The position numbers and the translations under genes are program-made. A stretch of DNA of 64,000 bases, taken from assembly GCA_018607135.1 (NCBI GenBank), contig JABBCA010000070.1, positions 26,647 to 90,646 of the forward strand. The letters run 5' to 3'. The DNA is from Opitutales bacterium (GTDB taxonomy: Bacteria > Verrucomicrobiota > Verrucomicrobiia > Opitutales > Coraliomargaritaceae). The notes beneath the pieces are model-generated. The model ran no database searches, was not told the DNA's origin, and saw nothing but the letters and a program-made list of their open reading frames with translations. This document shows, piece after piece, positions 40,653-48,942 of the stretch; within the stretch, counting starts at the first letter, position 1; each line of letters starts with the position of its first letter.

Positions 40653-41165
40653 CTAGAGCACCGCATCAATCGCCGAGATTGCGGTGCCAAAACGCTCGGT
40701 CTCGTTGCCGCTGATTTCAACATAGGGTAGCGAGAGCTTTTCTAAGCTCGCTTTAAAGACCTCGTGTAAGTGCTCGCGCACTTCGGGGCCTTCGCGTTGG
40801 CCTTCATCTGCGACCCAAGGAATGTCTGGCATGCAGAGCAAATAGAGTGTGTAATCACGCTCTAGGAAACGTTCATTGATCCAGTCCAATGAAGCGCCGT
40901 AGTAGTGGTTCGCATATAGAATTGAGGAGAGAATGTTGGTATCGTGAAGGACGAGTCGCGTTGCCTTTTGAGCGCCCCAATCTTCCGTATTCAGTTGGCC
41001 CTCGGCGATTCGTTCGAGGTCGCTTTGATTGAGGTCTCGGTCCAGTGCATCTACATACTGCCTCACATATTCTGGGGTCCAAGGCTCTCCATAGTAGCCT
41101 GACAGCGCAGCTGCGAGAGTGCTTTTTCCCGTCGATTCGGCGCCAGTAAGGACGATGCGTTTCAT
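40653..41165 (-). CDS. nadR: NadR-type AAA ATPase / nicotinamide riboside kinase
   Basis: From ATG 41165 the protein has 170 residues; the longer frame from 41207 overlaps pnuC and is not preferred. Walker A is LTGAESTGKSTLAAALS. PWTPEYVRQYVDAL, LVLHDTNILSSILYANHYYG and YLLCMPDIPWVADEGQR match the C-terminal ribosylnicotinamide kinase domain of NadR. The helix-turn-helix and NMN-adenylyltransferase parts of enterobacterial NadR are absent, so this is a stand-alone kinase phosphorylating nicotinamide riboside to NMN. pnuC, the riboside transporter gene, ends 1 bp before its start, a classic transport-and-trap pair. Confidence 0.88.
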   Translation of the reverse strand: MKRIVLTGAESTGKSTLAAALSGYYGEPWTPEYVRQYVDALDRDLNQSDLERIAEGQLNTEDWGAQKATRLVLHDTNILSSILYANHYYGASLDWINERFLERDYTLYLLCMPDIPWVADEGQREGPEVREHLHEVFKASLEKLSLPYVEISGNETERFGTAISAIDAVL

Positions 41166-41166
41166 G

Positions 41167-41778
41167 TTAATTCGACGCCTTGTTGGAGGAAATAGCTTTC
41201 CATTCACGCCAGCCTTTGATCGCTAGAAAGATAAATACAGTAAATAAGATGACGCTCGGCCAGATGCGATCGATGTAGAAGAAGCAGGTGTAAACCACGT
41301 CCGCAAGTATCCAGAAGAGCCAGTTCTCGATATATTTTTTACTCAACATCCACTGCGCAGTGAAGGCACAGCAGGTCGCAAATGCGTCTATGTATGGAAA
41401 GCGTGCCTCTCCTGTATTGGATAGTAGCCAGCCAATTAAAATAGATCCGCATGCGATGAAGGTCGCGATGAATCCCCAGTTTTTAGTGGGTAGGTGGCAG
41501 ATGCTCGATCCGTTCCCAGTGTCTTGAGATTTAGGTTTCGCCCATTGATACCAGCCGTAAGTGGCGATGCCCACAAATGCGATATTCATGCCGCCGAAGG
41601 CATAAAAGCCTGAACGAAAGCTTATATAGATGTAGGCACCGTAGCAGAGTATGAATAGCGGCCAAGCAGCGACCTTTTCCTGAATACTCAGCCAGACCCC
41701 AACGATGCCAGTGACCATGGCAAACCAGTCAATCAAGCTGATCTGCGTCAGTTGTTCTATAAAAGTATCAAACATCAT
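41167..41778 (-). CDS. pnuC: nicotinamide riboside transporter PnuC
   Basis: A 203-residue membrane protein with seven likely helices. The N-terminal DWFAMVTGIVGVWLSIQEKV, the segment WPLFILCYGAYIYISFRSGF, and GGMNIAFVGIATYGWYQWAK are characteristic of PnuC, which facilitates uptake of nicotinamide riboside. The kinase gene directly downstream traps the riboside as NMN. The leader (41779-41831) has a 7-bp stem (41782-41788 with 41799-41805). On the minus strand the 10-nt loop of that stem exposes AGGAG, the only plausible Shine-Dalgarno (13 nt before ATG 41778). Two in-frame ATGs are adjacent (41778 and 41775). Confidence 0.93.
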   Translation of the reverse strand: MMFDTFIEQLTQISLIDWFAMVTGIVGVWLSIQEKVAAWPLFILCYGAYIYISFRSGFYAFGGMNIAFVGIATYGWYQWAKPKSQDTGNGSSICHLPTKNWGFIATFIACGSILIGWLLSNTGEARFPYIDAFATCCAFTAQWMLSKKYIENWLFWILADVVYTCFFYIDRIWPSVILFTVFIFLAIKGWREWKAISSNKASN

Positions 41779-41781
41779 TGT

Positions 41782-41805
41782 AGGTCAGGCACTCCTATCT
41801 GACCT
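41782..41805 (-). promoter_or_regulatory. stem-loop with the Shine-Dalgarno in its loop, leader of pnuC
   Basis: The arms AGGTCAG and CTGACCT (7 bp) close a 10-nt loop whose minus-strand sequence contains AGGAG. The stem is preceded on the minus strand by six As. It could modulate pnuC translation. It does not by itself match a riboswitch that I can name. Confidence 0.45.
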
Positions 41806-41831
41806 TTTTTGATAACCGAAGTTTCGGTGGC

Positions 41832-42128
41832 TTAGTCAGCGTCGTAGATCTTAACCTGCGCCCACAAGTCTTTATTTTTGAGAAACTCGATATGAATTGG
41901 ATCAATTTGGTAGGCGTCGTGCGCCGCGATGTCTTTAAGCACCACCGTCAGGCAGTAGCTGTAACTGTCGTCGATGACGGGGCGTTTCTCAGTTGCTGAG
42001 GGTGTGCCGACATAAACGGCATCCGCGTGCTGGATACCTTTCATGGTTTCCAGTGCGGCTTCGAAGTCAGTGATTTGATCAGTGCTCAGGCCCTCTTTGA
42101 GCCAAAATAATACGGTGTGAACTAGCAT
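41832..42128 (-). CDS. Dabb family (stress-responsive A/B barrel) protein
   Basis: A 98-residue single-domain protein with the Dabb pattern: MLVHTVLFWLKEGLSTDQIT at the N-terminus (first strand with the typical HxVxFxL), GIQHADAVYVGTPS, YSYCLTVVLKDIAAHDAYQI, and closing HIEFLKNKDLWAQVKIYD. Such small dimeric alpha-beta barrels occur in stress responses and some act on polyketide or aromatic substrates. No specific substrate can be inferred. It lies 53 bp upstream of pnuC and 62 bp downstream of thrH on the minus strand, so the genes may share transcription. Confidence 0.88.
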   Translation of the reverse strand: MLVHTVLFWLKEGLSTDQITDFEAALETMKGIQHADAVYVGTPSATEKRPVIDDSYSYCLTVVLKDIAAHDAYQIDPIHIEFLKNKDLWAQVKIYDAD

Positions 42129-42190
42129 GGGTGATCGGAGGTTAAGTAGGTAAGTGAAATGGGAAGGTCGTCCGTGTTGCCCTCTGCAGC

Positions 42191-42790
42191 TTAGAGGATT
42201 TCCTCGATGATCGCGCGCAACTCATCGTGGTTGGTAGCGACGGAGAGGTCAGGGCGCTCTTTGATCAAGCGCTCGGGTGGGCAATAGAGTGCTTGATGGT
42301 CTGCGCAGTTGATCATACTCAGATCGTTGTAAGAGTCACCGGCAGCGAAGGCTGTGAAGTTGAGCGCTTGAAACGCTTCGACCGCCTTGCGCTTATGATC
42401 AGTGAGTCGTAAGCGGTAATCTGCAATGCGTCCTGTCTCATCGATCACGAGATCGTGACAGAAGAGAGTGGGGTAGTCGAGCTTCGCCATGAGCGGGCCT
42501 GCAAATTGACGGAAAGTGTCGGATAGAATGACCAAGCGGGTCTGCGACTTCACCCATTCCACAAATTCCACTGCACCAGGAAGTGGGTCGAGTGTGCCAA
42601 TGACTTCTTCAATGTCGGAGAGCTTGAAGCCTTCCTTGTCGAGAATGTCTAGGCGATAACGCATGAGCGTATTGTAGCAGGGCTCATCGCGTGTGGTGCG
42701 CTTGAGTGCTTCGATTCCGGTTTTTTCGGCGAAGGCAATCCAGATTTCTGGGATGAGCACACCCTCGAGGTCGAGACAAACGATATTCAT
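42191..42790 (-). CDS. thrH: bifunctional phosphoserine phosphatase/homoserine phosphotransferase ThrH
   Basis: A 199-residue HAD-family enzyme. The N-terminus MNIVCLDLEGVLIPEIWIAF carries the catalytic DxE motif (DLEG, variant of DxDG) specific to ThrH. AEKTGIEALKRTTRDEPCYN is the ThrH cap region. VILSDTF is HAD motif II, the Lys of DHKRKAVEAF motif III, and AAGDSYNDLSMI motif IV. ThrH of Pseudomonas makes serine from phosphoserine and can transfer the phosphate to homoserine. The strong similarity of the N-terminus and motif IV supports the assignment. ATG at 42790. Role in serine/threonine metabolism inferred from family. Confidence 0.92.
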   Translation of the reverse strand: MNIVCLDLEGVLIPEIWIAFAEKTGIEALKRTTRDEPCYNTLMRYRLDILDKEGFKLSDIEEVIGTLDPLPGAVEFVEWVKSQTRLVILSDTFRQFAGPLMAKLDYPTLFCHDLVIDETGRIADYRLRLTDHKRKAVEAFQALNFTAFAAGDSYNDLSMINCADHQALYCPPERLIKERPDLSVATNHDELRAIIEEIL

Positions 42791-42951
42791 GCATCTAGAC
42801 CGCTACAAACCAGCTGTGAGTCAATATCAATCCTCAGCTGCGAAGTGCCTGAATGTGATTTCTGAACTGCAGGCCAGGTAGCCGAACGCGTGAGCTTGGG
42901 GTGGACTTGCCGTTGTGGAGTCAAGATTCCAAAGCGTTTCCGCTTCGATTT

Positions 42952-43515
42952 CTATTTTTTAACAACAGGTGTCGGCGGGAACTCCGCAAGAATGGTGCTC
43001 ACGATTGCCTGCACCTCGGCTTCTGTGGGTGCGCTCCAGCCAAGTCGTTGGGCATAGGCACCGCGCCAGACTAGTTCTTTAGATTGGTTGTCAATGATAT
43101 CGATGATGAAGGTGCCCTCCTCGTATTGATCGACGTAAATACGAGAATAACCGCTGTTCCCCCAATAAGGGTAGCGCCTAAAGGGGGATGTTCCGACGCC
43201 GAGGTCATCAATATCGGTGACTGTTTTAGTAGCTGTGTTGAAGGTGATCCGAAAGTCCTGAGCACTTGGTTGTTGCTGAAATCCTTTGGCCTCTAGCTCG
43301 CGAGCAATTGCACGTTCGATTCGTCGATCCACAATAGGGCTGAGCACCACGTCTTGGTAGCTACTACGGGCTTCACGAGAGTCGATGACGAAGCTCTTGT
43401 AGCTGGCGAATTTAGAAGCGGCCGCACGGTCATAGTCGACACTAGGGCGAGTGGAACAGCCTGCGATGAGGAGGGTGCACATGAATGCTGGGGCAAAGAA
43501 AAGGCGCATATTCAT
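42952..43515 (-). CDS. DUF4136 lipoprotein
   Basis: A 187-residue lipoprotein with a type II signal peptide ending in the lipobox LLIAGCS (Cys about residue 20). The DUF4136 body follows: VDYDRAAASKFASYKSFVID, VDRRIERAIARELEAKGFQQ, DFRITFNTATK, and EGTFIIDIIDNQSKELVWRG. The family is exported and anchored in the membrane, function unknown. The start codon (ATG 43515, or the in-frame ATG 43509) lies inside a perfect 13-bp inverted repeat (43501-43534) with no separate Shine-Dalgarno, so translation may be structurally controlled. Confidence 0.87.
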   Translation of the reverse strand: MNMRLFFAPAFMCTLLIAGCSTRPSVDYDRAAASKFASYKSFVIDSREARSSYQDVVLSPIVDRRIERAIARELEAKGFQQQPSAQDFRITFNTATKTVTDIDDLGVGTSPFRRYPYWGNSGYSRIYVDQYEEGTFIIDIIDNQSKELVWRGAYAQRLGWSAPTEAEVQAIVSTILAEFPPTPVVKK

Positions 43516-43534
43516 AGTTAAGAATATGCGCCTT
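43501..43534 (-). promoter_or_regulatory. perfect 13-bp inverted repeat enclosing the start codon of the DUF4136 lipoprotein gene
   Basis: Arms 43501-43513 and 43522-43534 are exact reverse complements (AAGGCGCATATTC and its complement) around an 8-nt loop. On the minus strand the loop ends in the AT of the ATG start codon and the 3' arm is coding. In the mRNA this would be a stable hairpin masking initiation. Confidence 0.75.
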
Positions 43535-43644
43535 TGTCACTGAAAAGCAACTGTCAGGTGCGGCTAAAGCCGAGAAGTGGCTCCCTTTTGAGTCATTCTG
43601 AGGTGCACAGCTGCTCTGCCAGAGAACTAACTCCTGAATTCTGT

Positions 43645-43986
43645 TTAAAACGGGGGTTCTTCGTCGAGCACTTCGTCGCCTGGATCATATGGAGGCGGTT
43701 CATCGCCTCCCGCAGGGGAGGAACCCGCGCTCTCGACTTTCCACGCATTCAGATTGACGAAGTAGCGCCCCTGATACTCGCGTCCACGGAGATCAAAAGA
43801 TATTTTTACCTTATCTCCCTTGTTCAGCTTGTTGACCATTTCGACCTTCTCTTTGACGCACTGAAGGCAGATGTCCTGCGGGTATTTATCAGCATCCGTG
43901 GTGACCACGAATTCGCGCACATTGAAGCCACTGCCAAAGGTTTTTTCTTCGAAAATTTCTTTTACGGTTCCGTTTAGTTCATACAT
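43645..43986 (-). CDS. DUF3127 domain protein (predicted OB-fold)
   Basis: From ATG 43986 the protein has 113 residues; the frame extends nine codons further, but DUF3127 proteins begin MYExxGxVKEI as here ([20 protein letters not shown]). The body continues [50 protein letters not shown] and VNLNAWKVE, then a Pro/Gly/Glu/Asp tail ([20 protein letters not shown]). The acidic tail after an OB-like body recalls single-stranded DNA-binding proteins, whose C-terminal acidic tail recruits partners. This is a resemblance, not proof. It stands alone, minus strand, 129 bp upstream of the DUF4136 gene. Confidence 0.85.
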   Translation of the reverse strand: MYELNGTVKEIFEEKTFGSGFNVREFVVTTDADKYPQDICLQCVKEKVEMVNKLNKGDKVKISFDLRGREYQGRYFVNLNAWKVESAGSSPAGGDEPPPYDPGDEVLDEEPPF

Positions 43987-44013
43987 CCTGCGAGTGAAGT
44001 GGGGCGGCTCCAT

Positions 44014-44259
44014 TGAGGCAAAACATTTTTAAGATATACTGAAAATTGATCGTCTAGGGGGTTGGGTTCGCGACGGATCAGTTGACTCTTCACTATTTGG
44101 TTTGCTATGGGTCGGCGTCCAATCGGGCTCATTACTATGTGGAACAGAGAGGATTATGATTAAGAGCAAGCTTACGACTAAGACACAAATAGGTAGGGAC
44201 CACGGAGGCTGTTTTTCTTTTTTGAAACAGTTTCCGAGCAGAGGCCCTACAGATTGTGG
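44014..44259. other. intergenic region with GATTATGATTAAG-type repeat remnant
   Basis: No gene is supported. At 44152-44183 the sequence GATTATGATTAAGAGCAAG and a decaying continuation occurs. A like motif is present (in either orientation) at 54525-54544 and 58791-58885, so it appears to be a dispersed simple repeat remnant. Confidence 0.5.
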
Positions 44260-44865
44260 TTAGCCTGCGAATCCGTTGCGAAAAACGACGTCTTCGAAGG
44301 GGAGCTGACCGCTGCGGGCATTTGCGTCTTTGAGTGCCTTTCCGACAGTGATCATCATGCCGATGACGTGGTTTTCTGGCAGCTCGATGATTTCGGCTAC
44401 CTTTACAGGGTCGAAGCCGATCATTGGGCAGGTGTCGTAGCCCATTGATTTCGCGGCCAGCATGATTGTTTGAGCGGCTATGCCGACGGAGCGCATGGCT
44501 TCGTCGCGCTGAAGTTGCGGGTTGTTTTCGTAGAAAGGAGCAATCATCGGCACGAGCATGTCTTGAACGGGCTGCGGTGCATTCACCCAATAGCGCTCGC
44601 CGCCTTCGTGAGCATTTAAATCTGCGCAGAGTAGTAGGGTCATTGACGATTCAGTGATCTGTGCTTGGTTCCATGCGGCCGCTTGAATGGCGGCCTTTTT
44701 CTCTGTGTCAGTGACTACAACGAAACGCCAGTTCTGCATATTGAATGAGGTCGGTGAGAGTAAGGCGAGCTCTAGCAGCTCCTGAATCTCGACTTCCGAG
44801 ATTTCGTGATTCGGATCGTAGTGTTTAACAGAGCGGCGCTGGTGAATTGCTGTAGTGGTATCCAT
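44260..44865 (-). CDS. nitroreductase family protein
   Basis: A 201-residue FMN-dependent oxidoreductase. It opens IHQRRSVKHYDPNHEISEVE (FMN-phosphate-binding RRSVxxY). The middle has ALLSPTSFNMQNWRFVVVTD (SPTSxNxQxW motif) and the end has SMGYDTCPMIGFDPVKVAEI and VIGMMITVGKALKDANARSG. The family reduces nitroaromatics, quinones or flavins with NAD(P)H. The physiological substrate is unknown. It diverges from the photolyase operon with 96 bp between starts. Length normal. ATG at 44865. Confidence 0.92.
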   Translation of the reverse strand: MDTTTAIHQRRSVKHYDPNHEISEVEIQELLELALLSPTSFNMQNWRFVVVTDTEKKAAIQAAAWNQAQITESSMTLLLCADLNAHEGGERYWVNAPQPVQDMLVPMIAPFYENNPQLQRDEAMRSVGIAAQTIMLAAKSMGYDTCPMIGFDPVKVAEIIELPENHVIGMMITVGKALKDANARSGQLPFEDVVFRNGFAG

Positions 44866-44961
44866 AGTCCAAGTCTGAGTCCTTTTATTGAAGAATCAAG
44901 TAACCAAAGTGTATTCTTTGTAAGCTTTTGCGGTTAATATCGGTTTATCCCAACAACAATC

Positions 44962-46395
44962 ATGCCCAACACTACACCCACAATTATTTGGTTCCGTAAG
45001 GACCTGCGACTTGCTGACAACTCTGCGCTGGCTGCCGCGATTGAAGTAGGCGAGCCGATCTTGCCTGTCTTTATATGGTCGCCGGAGGAAGCGGATAGGT
45101 GGGCTCCAGGTGCCGCTTCCAAATGGTGGTTGCATCATAGCCTGCAGAGCTTGGCAGATACGATCTCCGAACACGGCGGCCAGTTGGTGCTTCGCGAAGG
45201 CGAGAGCCTGTCAGTGTTACGTGAGCTAATCGAAGAGACTGGGGCCAATCGTGTGCATTGGAACCGACGCTACGAATCGCCCTTGCGTGAGCTGGATGCT
45301 TCAATTAAAAAAGAACTTCGTGAGGATGGAGTCGAAGTTGAAAGCTTTAACAGTTCATTGCTGAATGAACCCCACACTGCTAGCACCGGGGAGGGCAAAC
45401 CCTATAAAGTCTACACGCCCTACTGGAAAAAGGTCAAAGATCGTGAAATCGAGTCACCTGCGAACGTAGACCTAAGCAGTCTCAGCTTTGCCGATAAGCC
45501 CTCGGAGTCCTTGAATTTAGAAAGTTTAAAGCTGCTGCCTGAAATTAACTGGGACACTGAGTTTTATGAGCACTGGGAGGTGTCTGAAGGTGCTGCGATG
45601 AAACGACTCGATGCATTCCTGTCGGGTCCAGTGGAGGCGTATGCGACCGATCGAGATCGGCCTGATTTTGACGGGACCTCGTCATTGTCCCCGTATTTAC
45701 ATTGGGGGCAAATTGGTCCGCGCCAAATCGTGCATCAGTTAAAAAAGAAATGTAATTTGTTGAAAAAAGGTCCGTCGACTTACCTTAAAGAAGTCTATTG
45801 GCGGGAATTTGCTTACAATGTTTTGTATCATTTTCCGAATACACCTGATGAGCCATTACGCTCGGAATATTCTAGTTTTCCATGGCAATATGATGAAGAA
45901 GTGCTCAAGGCATGGCAGACTGGAAATACGGGTTACCCAATTGTGGATGCAGGGATGCGACAGCTTTGGCAAACGGGCTGGATGCATAATCGGGTGCGAA
46001 TGATCGTGTCCTCACTTTTAGTTAAGCACTTGCTGCACAATTGGCACGAGGGGGCGAAATGGTTTTGGTATACTTTAGTCGATGCGGATCTCGCAAGTAA
46101 CACCCTCGGGTGGCAGTGGAGCGGTGGTTGTGGTGCGGATGCAGCCCCTTATTTTCGTGTCTTTAATCCAATTATCCAAGGGGAGAAGTTTGACCCTGAT
46201 GGAAAATATGTGAAGCGCTACGTGCCGGAACTAGAAAAAATTCCGACTAAGTATATTCATACACCATGGGAAGCACCTGAGGGCATTTTGAAGCATGCAA
46301 ATGTTGAGATCGGTGAAGACTATCCCGCGCCAATCATAGATCACAAAGAAGGTCGTGAGCGTGCATTGGCGGCACTGGATCAATTCAAAGGGTGA
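44962..46395 (+). CDS. phrB: deoxyribodipyrimidine photolyase, class I
   Basis: A 477-residue flavoprotein repairing UV cyclobutane pyrimidine dimers with blue light. The N-terminal antenna domain begins IIWFRKDLRLADNSALAAAI. The FAD-binding C-terminal domain has LSPYLHWGQIGPRQIVHQ, YLKEVYWREFAYNVLYHFPN, PIVDAGMRQLWQTGWMHNRV and ADLASNTLGWQWSGGCGADA, all typical of class I/CPD photolyases. It heads a four-gene run with an Fe-S photolyase, a TIGR01777 epimerase and a renalase-like protein. ATG at 44962. Confidence 0.96.
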   Translation: MPNTTPTIIWFRKDLRLADNSALAAAIEVGEPILPVFIWSPEEADRWAPGAASKWWLHHSLQSLADTISEHGGQLVLREGESLSVLRELIEETGANRVHWNRRYESPLRELDASIKKELREDGVEVESFNSSLLNEPHTASTGEGKPYKVYTPYWKKVKDREIESPANVDLSSLSFADKPSESLNLESLKLLPEINWDTEFYEHWEVSEGAAMKRLDAFLSGPVEAYATDRDRPDFDGTSSLSPYLHWGQIGPRQIVHQLKKKCNLLKKGPSTYLKEVYWREFAYNVLYHFPNTPDEPLRSEYSSFPWQYDEEVLKAWQTGNTGYPIVDAGMRQLWQTGWMHNRVRMIVSSLLVKHLLHNWHEGAKWFWYTLVDADLASNTLGWQWSGGCGADAAPYFRVFNPIIQGEKFDPDGKYVKRYVPELEKIPTKYIHTPWEAPEGILKHANVEIGEDYPAPIIDHKEGRERALAALDQFKG

Positions 46396-46480
46396 GCATG
46401 CCAAATTATATCCAATTCGCAAGGTGTAGTGTCGGTGCGGCGTGCGACGCGGTCTTTCTTTCCTCGCTTATGTTGATGCA

Positions 46481-48046
46481 ATGAAAACTCTAAGAAACCT
46501 AATTTTAGTGCTTGGGGACCAGCTCAATCGAGACTCCTCAGCTTTTGAGGAGTTTGACGCCTCGACAGACCGAGTCTGGATGGCGGAAGTGGAAGAGGAG
46601 TCCACGCATGTTTGGTCTCACAAGCAGCGCATTGTTTTATTTCTTTCCGCGATGCGGCATTTTCGTGATTCGCTCAAAGAAGATAGCATCCGTGTTGAGT
46701 ATCATCAGCTAGAGGCCGACGGAGAGTCGGGGTCCTTGCAAAGTCAACTGACTGTCGATTTACAGAAAATGACGCCTTCGAAAGTGGTGTTGGTTCATCC
46801 TGGCGATTGGCGTGTCTTGCAGCAAATTAGGGCCGCTTGTGACAAGGTCTCGATTGAGCTCGAAGTGCGAGACGATCACCATTTTTATACGACACCTGAA
46901 GAGTTTAAGCAGCATGCGGATGGCCGCAAGGCGCTACGGATGGAGTTCTTTTATCGTGAGTTGCGTAAGCGTTTCGATGTGCTGATGGAAGATGGCAAGC
47001 CTGTCGGTGGCGATTGGAATTATGATAAAGAGAACCGAGGGAGTTTCTCTAAATCGGGCCCCAAGAGTCCGAACCAAGGTCCCGCTTTTGAACCTGATGA
47101 GACGACCTGTGATGTGATAAGCTTGGTCGAATCTCGTTTTGCTCAGCATCCTGGTTCACTTGAAAACTTTGCATGGCCAGTAACCCCTGAACAAGCAAGC
47201 AATGCGCTCGACACGTTTGTTGAGCAGCGATTGCCGAGCTTTGGCCAGTATCAAGATGCGATGTGGAGGCGTGAGCCTTGGTTGTATCACTCGTTACTGA
47301 GCACTTCGTTGAATCTGAAATTGTTGAATCCTCGGCAGGTTGTGGAAGCCGCTGAACTCGCATATGCAGAGGGCCGTGCGCCCCTTGCTGCGGTTGAGGG
47401 CTTTATCCGACAAATCCTCGGCTGGCGTGAATATGTGCGTGGCATCTATTGGATGGAGATGCCTAACTACGCGGAGCTGAACGCTATGGGTGCTTCGGAG
47501 CCTTTACCTGAGTTTTATTGGAATGGTGAAACCGATCTGGAATGTTTAAAGCAAGCCATCGGTCAAACCTTGGAACATGGGTATGCGCATCATATTCAAC
47601 GTCTCATGGTGACTGGGCTCTACACTTTACTTTTGGGCGTGGATCCAAAGCAAGTGCATGAGTGGTATCTAGCCGTTTATGTGGATGCTGTGGAGTGGGT
47701 CGAACTGCCAAATACCTTAGGGATGTCGCAGTATGCAGACGGCGGTCTGATGGCTTCAAAGCCTTATGTGGCGACAGGCAGTTATATTAACAAAATGAGT
47801 AACTATTGTAAGTCGTGCCCGAAAAATCCAAAGGAAAAGACTGGAGAGAACGCCTGCCCGTTTACGACTTTGTATTGGGATTATTTACTACGTCACCAAG
47901 AAGAGCTTGGTAAGAACAATCGTATGTCGCTGCAGCTGCGAAACCTGAATCGATTGAGTTCAGAAGATCGAAGTTCAATTATAGCAGCTGCTAATCAAGT
48001 TCGCAAAAAGCCTGCGGTCTGTTTTAGTGGAAAGGAATTATTATGA
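46481..48046 (+). CDS. cryptochrome/photolyase-related Fe-S protein (FeS-BCP, PhrB-like (6-4) photolyase)
   Basis: From ATG 46481 the protein has 521 residues (13 residues longer from 46442 but less likely). The N-terminus TLRNLILVLGDQLNRDSSAF is that of the DUF523-like/FeS-BCP photolyases, distinct from class I. The Fe-S ligands appear as Cys in TDLECLKQAI (about 355) plus SNYCKSCPKNPKE and GENACPFTTLYWD, matching the 4Fe-4S set Cys350/438/441/454 of Agrobacterium PhrB. Such proteins repair (6-4) photoproducts or sense light using FAD and a lumazine antenna. It overlaps the next gene by 4 bp (ATGA), so the operon is translationally coupled. Confidence 0.9.
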   Translation: MKTLRNLILVLGDQLNRDSSAFEEFDASTDRVWMAEVEEESTHVWSHKQRIVLFLSAMRHFRDSLKEDSIRVEYHQLEADGESGSLQSQLTVDLQKMTPSKVVLVHPGDWRVLQQIRAACDKVSIELEVRDDHHFYTTPEEFKQHADGRKALRMEFFYRELRKRFDVLMEDGKPVGGDWNYDKENRGSFSKSGPKSPNQGPAFEPDETTCDVISLVESRFAQHPGSLENFAWPVTPEQASNALDTFVEQRLPSFGQYQDAMWRREPWLYHSLLSTSLNLKLLNPRQVVEAAELAYAEGRAPLAAVEGFIRQILGWREYVRGIYWMEMPNYAELNAMGASEPLPEFYWNGETDLECLKQAIGQTLEHGYAHHIQRLMVTGLYTLLLGVDPKQVHEWYLAVYVDAVEWVELPNTLGMSQYADGGLMASKPYVATGSYINKMSNYCKSCPKNPKEKTGENACPFTTLYWDYLLRHQEELGKNNRMSLQLRNLNRLSSEDRSSIIAAANQVRKKPAVCFSGKELL

Positions 48047-48942
48047 GTGAGTTGAAGACGATATTGGTTACTGGAGCGTCGGGTTTGGTTGGGCGTCCTT
48101 TATGTGCTGCTTTGGAAGCTCAGGGCTATGCGGTTAGGCGTTTGTCGCGTGGTGAAGACGCAGAGTTTCAATGGGACGTTGAGGCGGGGCATTTAGACGC
48201 GGCTGCGGTCCGAGGGGTAACGGCAATCATACACCTTGCGGGTGAAACGGTCGCTCAGCGATGGAGCGATGAAGCAAAGACGCGAATTCTTAGTAGCCGT
48301 GTGGACAGCACTCAAATGCTGGCTGACGCAATTTTGCAAACAGAAGAGCGGCCGATTTTTATATCTGCTTCAGGCATCAGCTATTACGGCGTTGAATCTG
48401 AGGAATTGGTCACTGAGAGCTCTGAAACTGGAGATGGTTTTCTCGCAGAGGTGACTCGACAGTGGGAAGGCGCTTCACAAACTTTAATGAATAGCGGTTG
48501 TCGAGTCGTATGGATGCGCACGGGTATTGTGTTGAGCCGGCAGGGTGGGGCACTTGCGAAGATGCTCACTCCATTCAAAATGGGAGTCGGAGGTCGCATC
48601 GGGGGTGGACGGCAAAAAATGAGTTGGGTTAGTTTGCCAGACTTAGTGAATATGTATTTATTCGCGCTTGAGACCCCTTCAATTTTCGGCGCTCTAAACG
48701 CGGTTGCACCTCAACCCGTTTCTAACCTTGAATTTACCAAGACCCTTGGCTTCGTAATCGGTAGGCCAACTATTTTCCCACTGCCAAGTATCGTAGTCAA
48801 AACACTCTTTGGTGAGATGGGGAACGAAACGGTTCTCAGTGATCTTGGAGTTATGCCAAAGCAGTTGGAGGCTGTTGGGTATGAATGGGTGCAGCCCGAA
48901 TTAGAAGGCGCCTTGCGTGAGACTATTTATGGAGACAATTGA
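48043..48942 (+). CDS. TIGR01777 family NAD(P)-dependent epimerase/dehydratase-like protein
   Basis: A 299-residue short-chain-dehydrogenase-type Rossmann protein. Motifs: ILVTGASGLVGRPLCAALEA (GxxGxxG) and AIIHLAGETVAQRWSDEAKT. RILSSRVDSTQMLADAI is the TIGR01777 landmark, followed by ISASGISYYGV, MRTGIVLSRQGGALAKMLTP and QKMSWVSLPDLVNMY. This family (YfcH/SulA-like) is often beside photolyases and flavoprotein genes, and its substrate is not established. Start overlaps the preceding stop (ATGA), and the next start lies inside its 3' end. Confidence 0.9.
   Translation: MSELKTILVTGASGLVGRPLCAALEAQGYAVRRLSRGEDAEFQWDVEAGHLDAAAVRGVTAIIHLAGETVAQRWSDEAKTRILSSRVDSTQMLADAILQTEERPIFISASGISYYGVESEELVTESSETGDGFLAEVTRQWEGASQTLMNSGCRVVWMRTGIVLSRQGGALAKMLTPFKMGVGGRIGGGRQKMSWVSLPDLVNMYLFALETPSIFGALNAVAPQPVSNLEFTKTLGFVIGRPTIFPLPSIVVKTLFGEMGNETVLSDLGVMPKQLEAVGYEWVQPELEGALRETIYGDN

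Noticed and set aside
41779..41831. NAD+ riboswitch before pnuC
   Set aside because: The leader is only 53 bp and does not show a consensus I can verify; kept only as a stem-loop.
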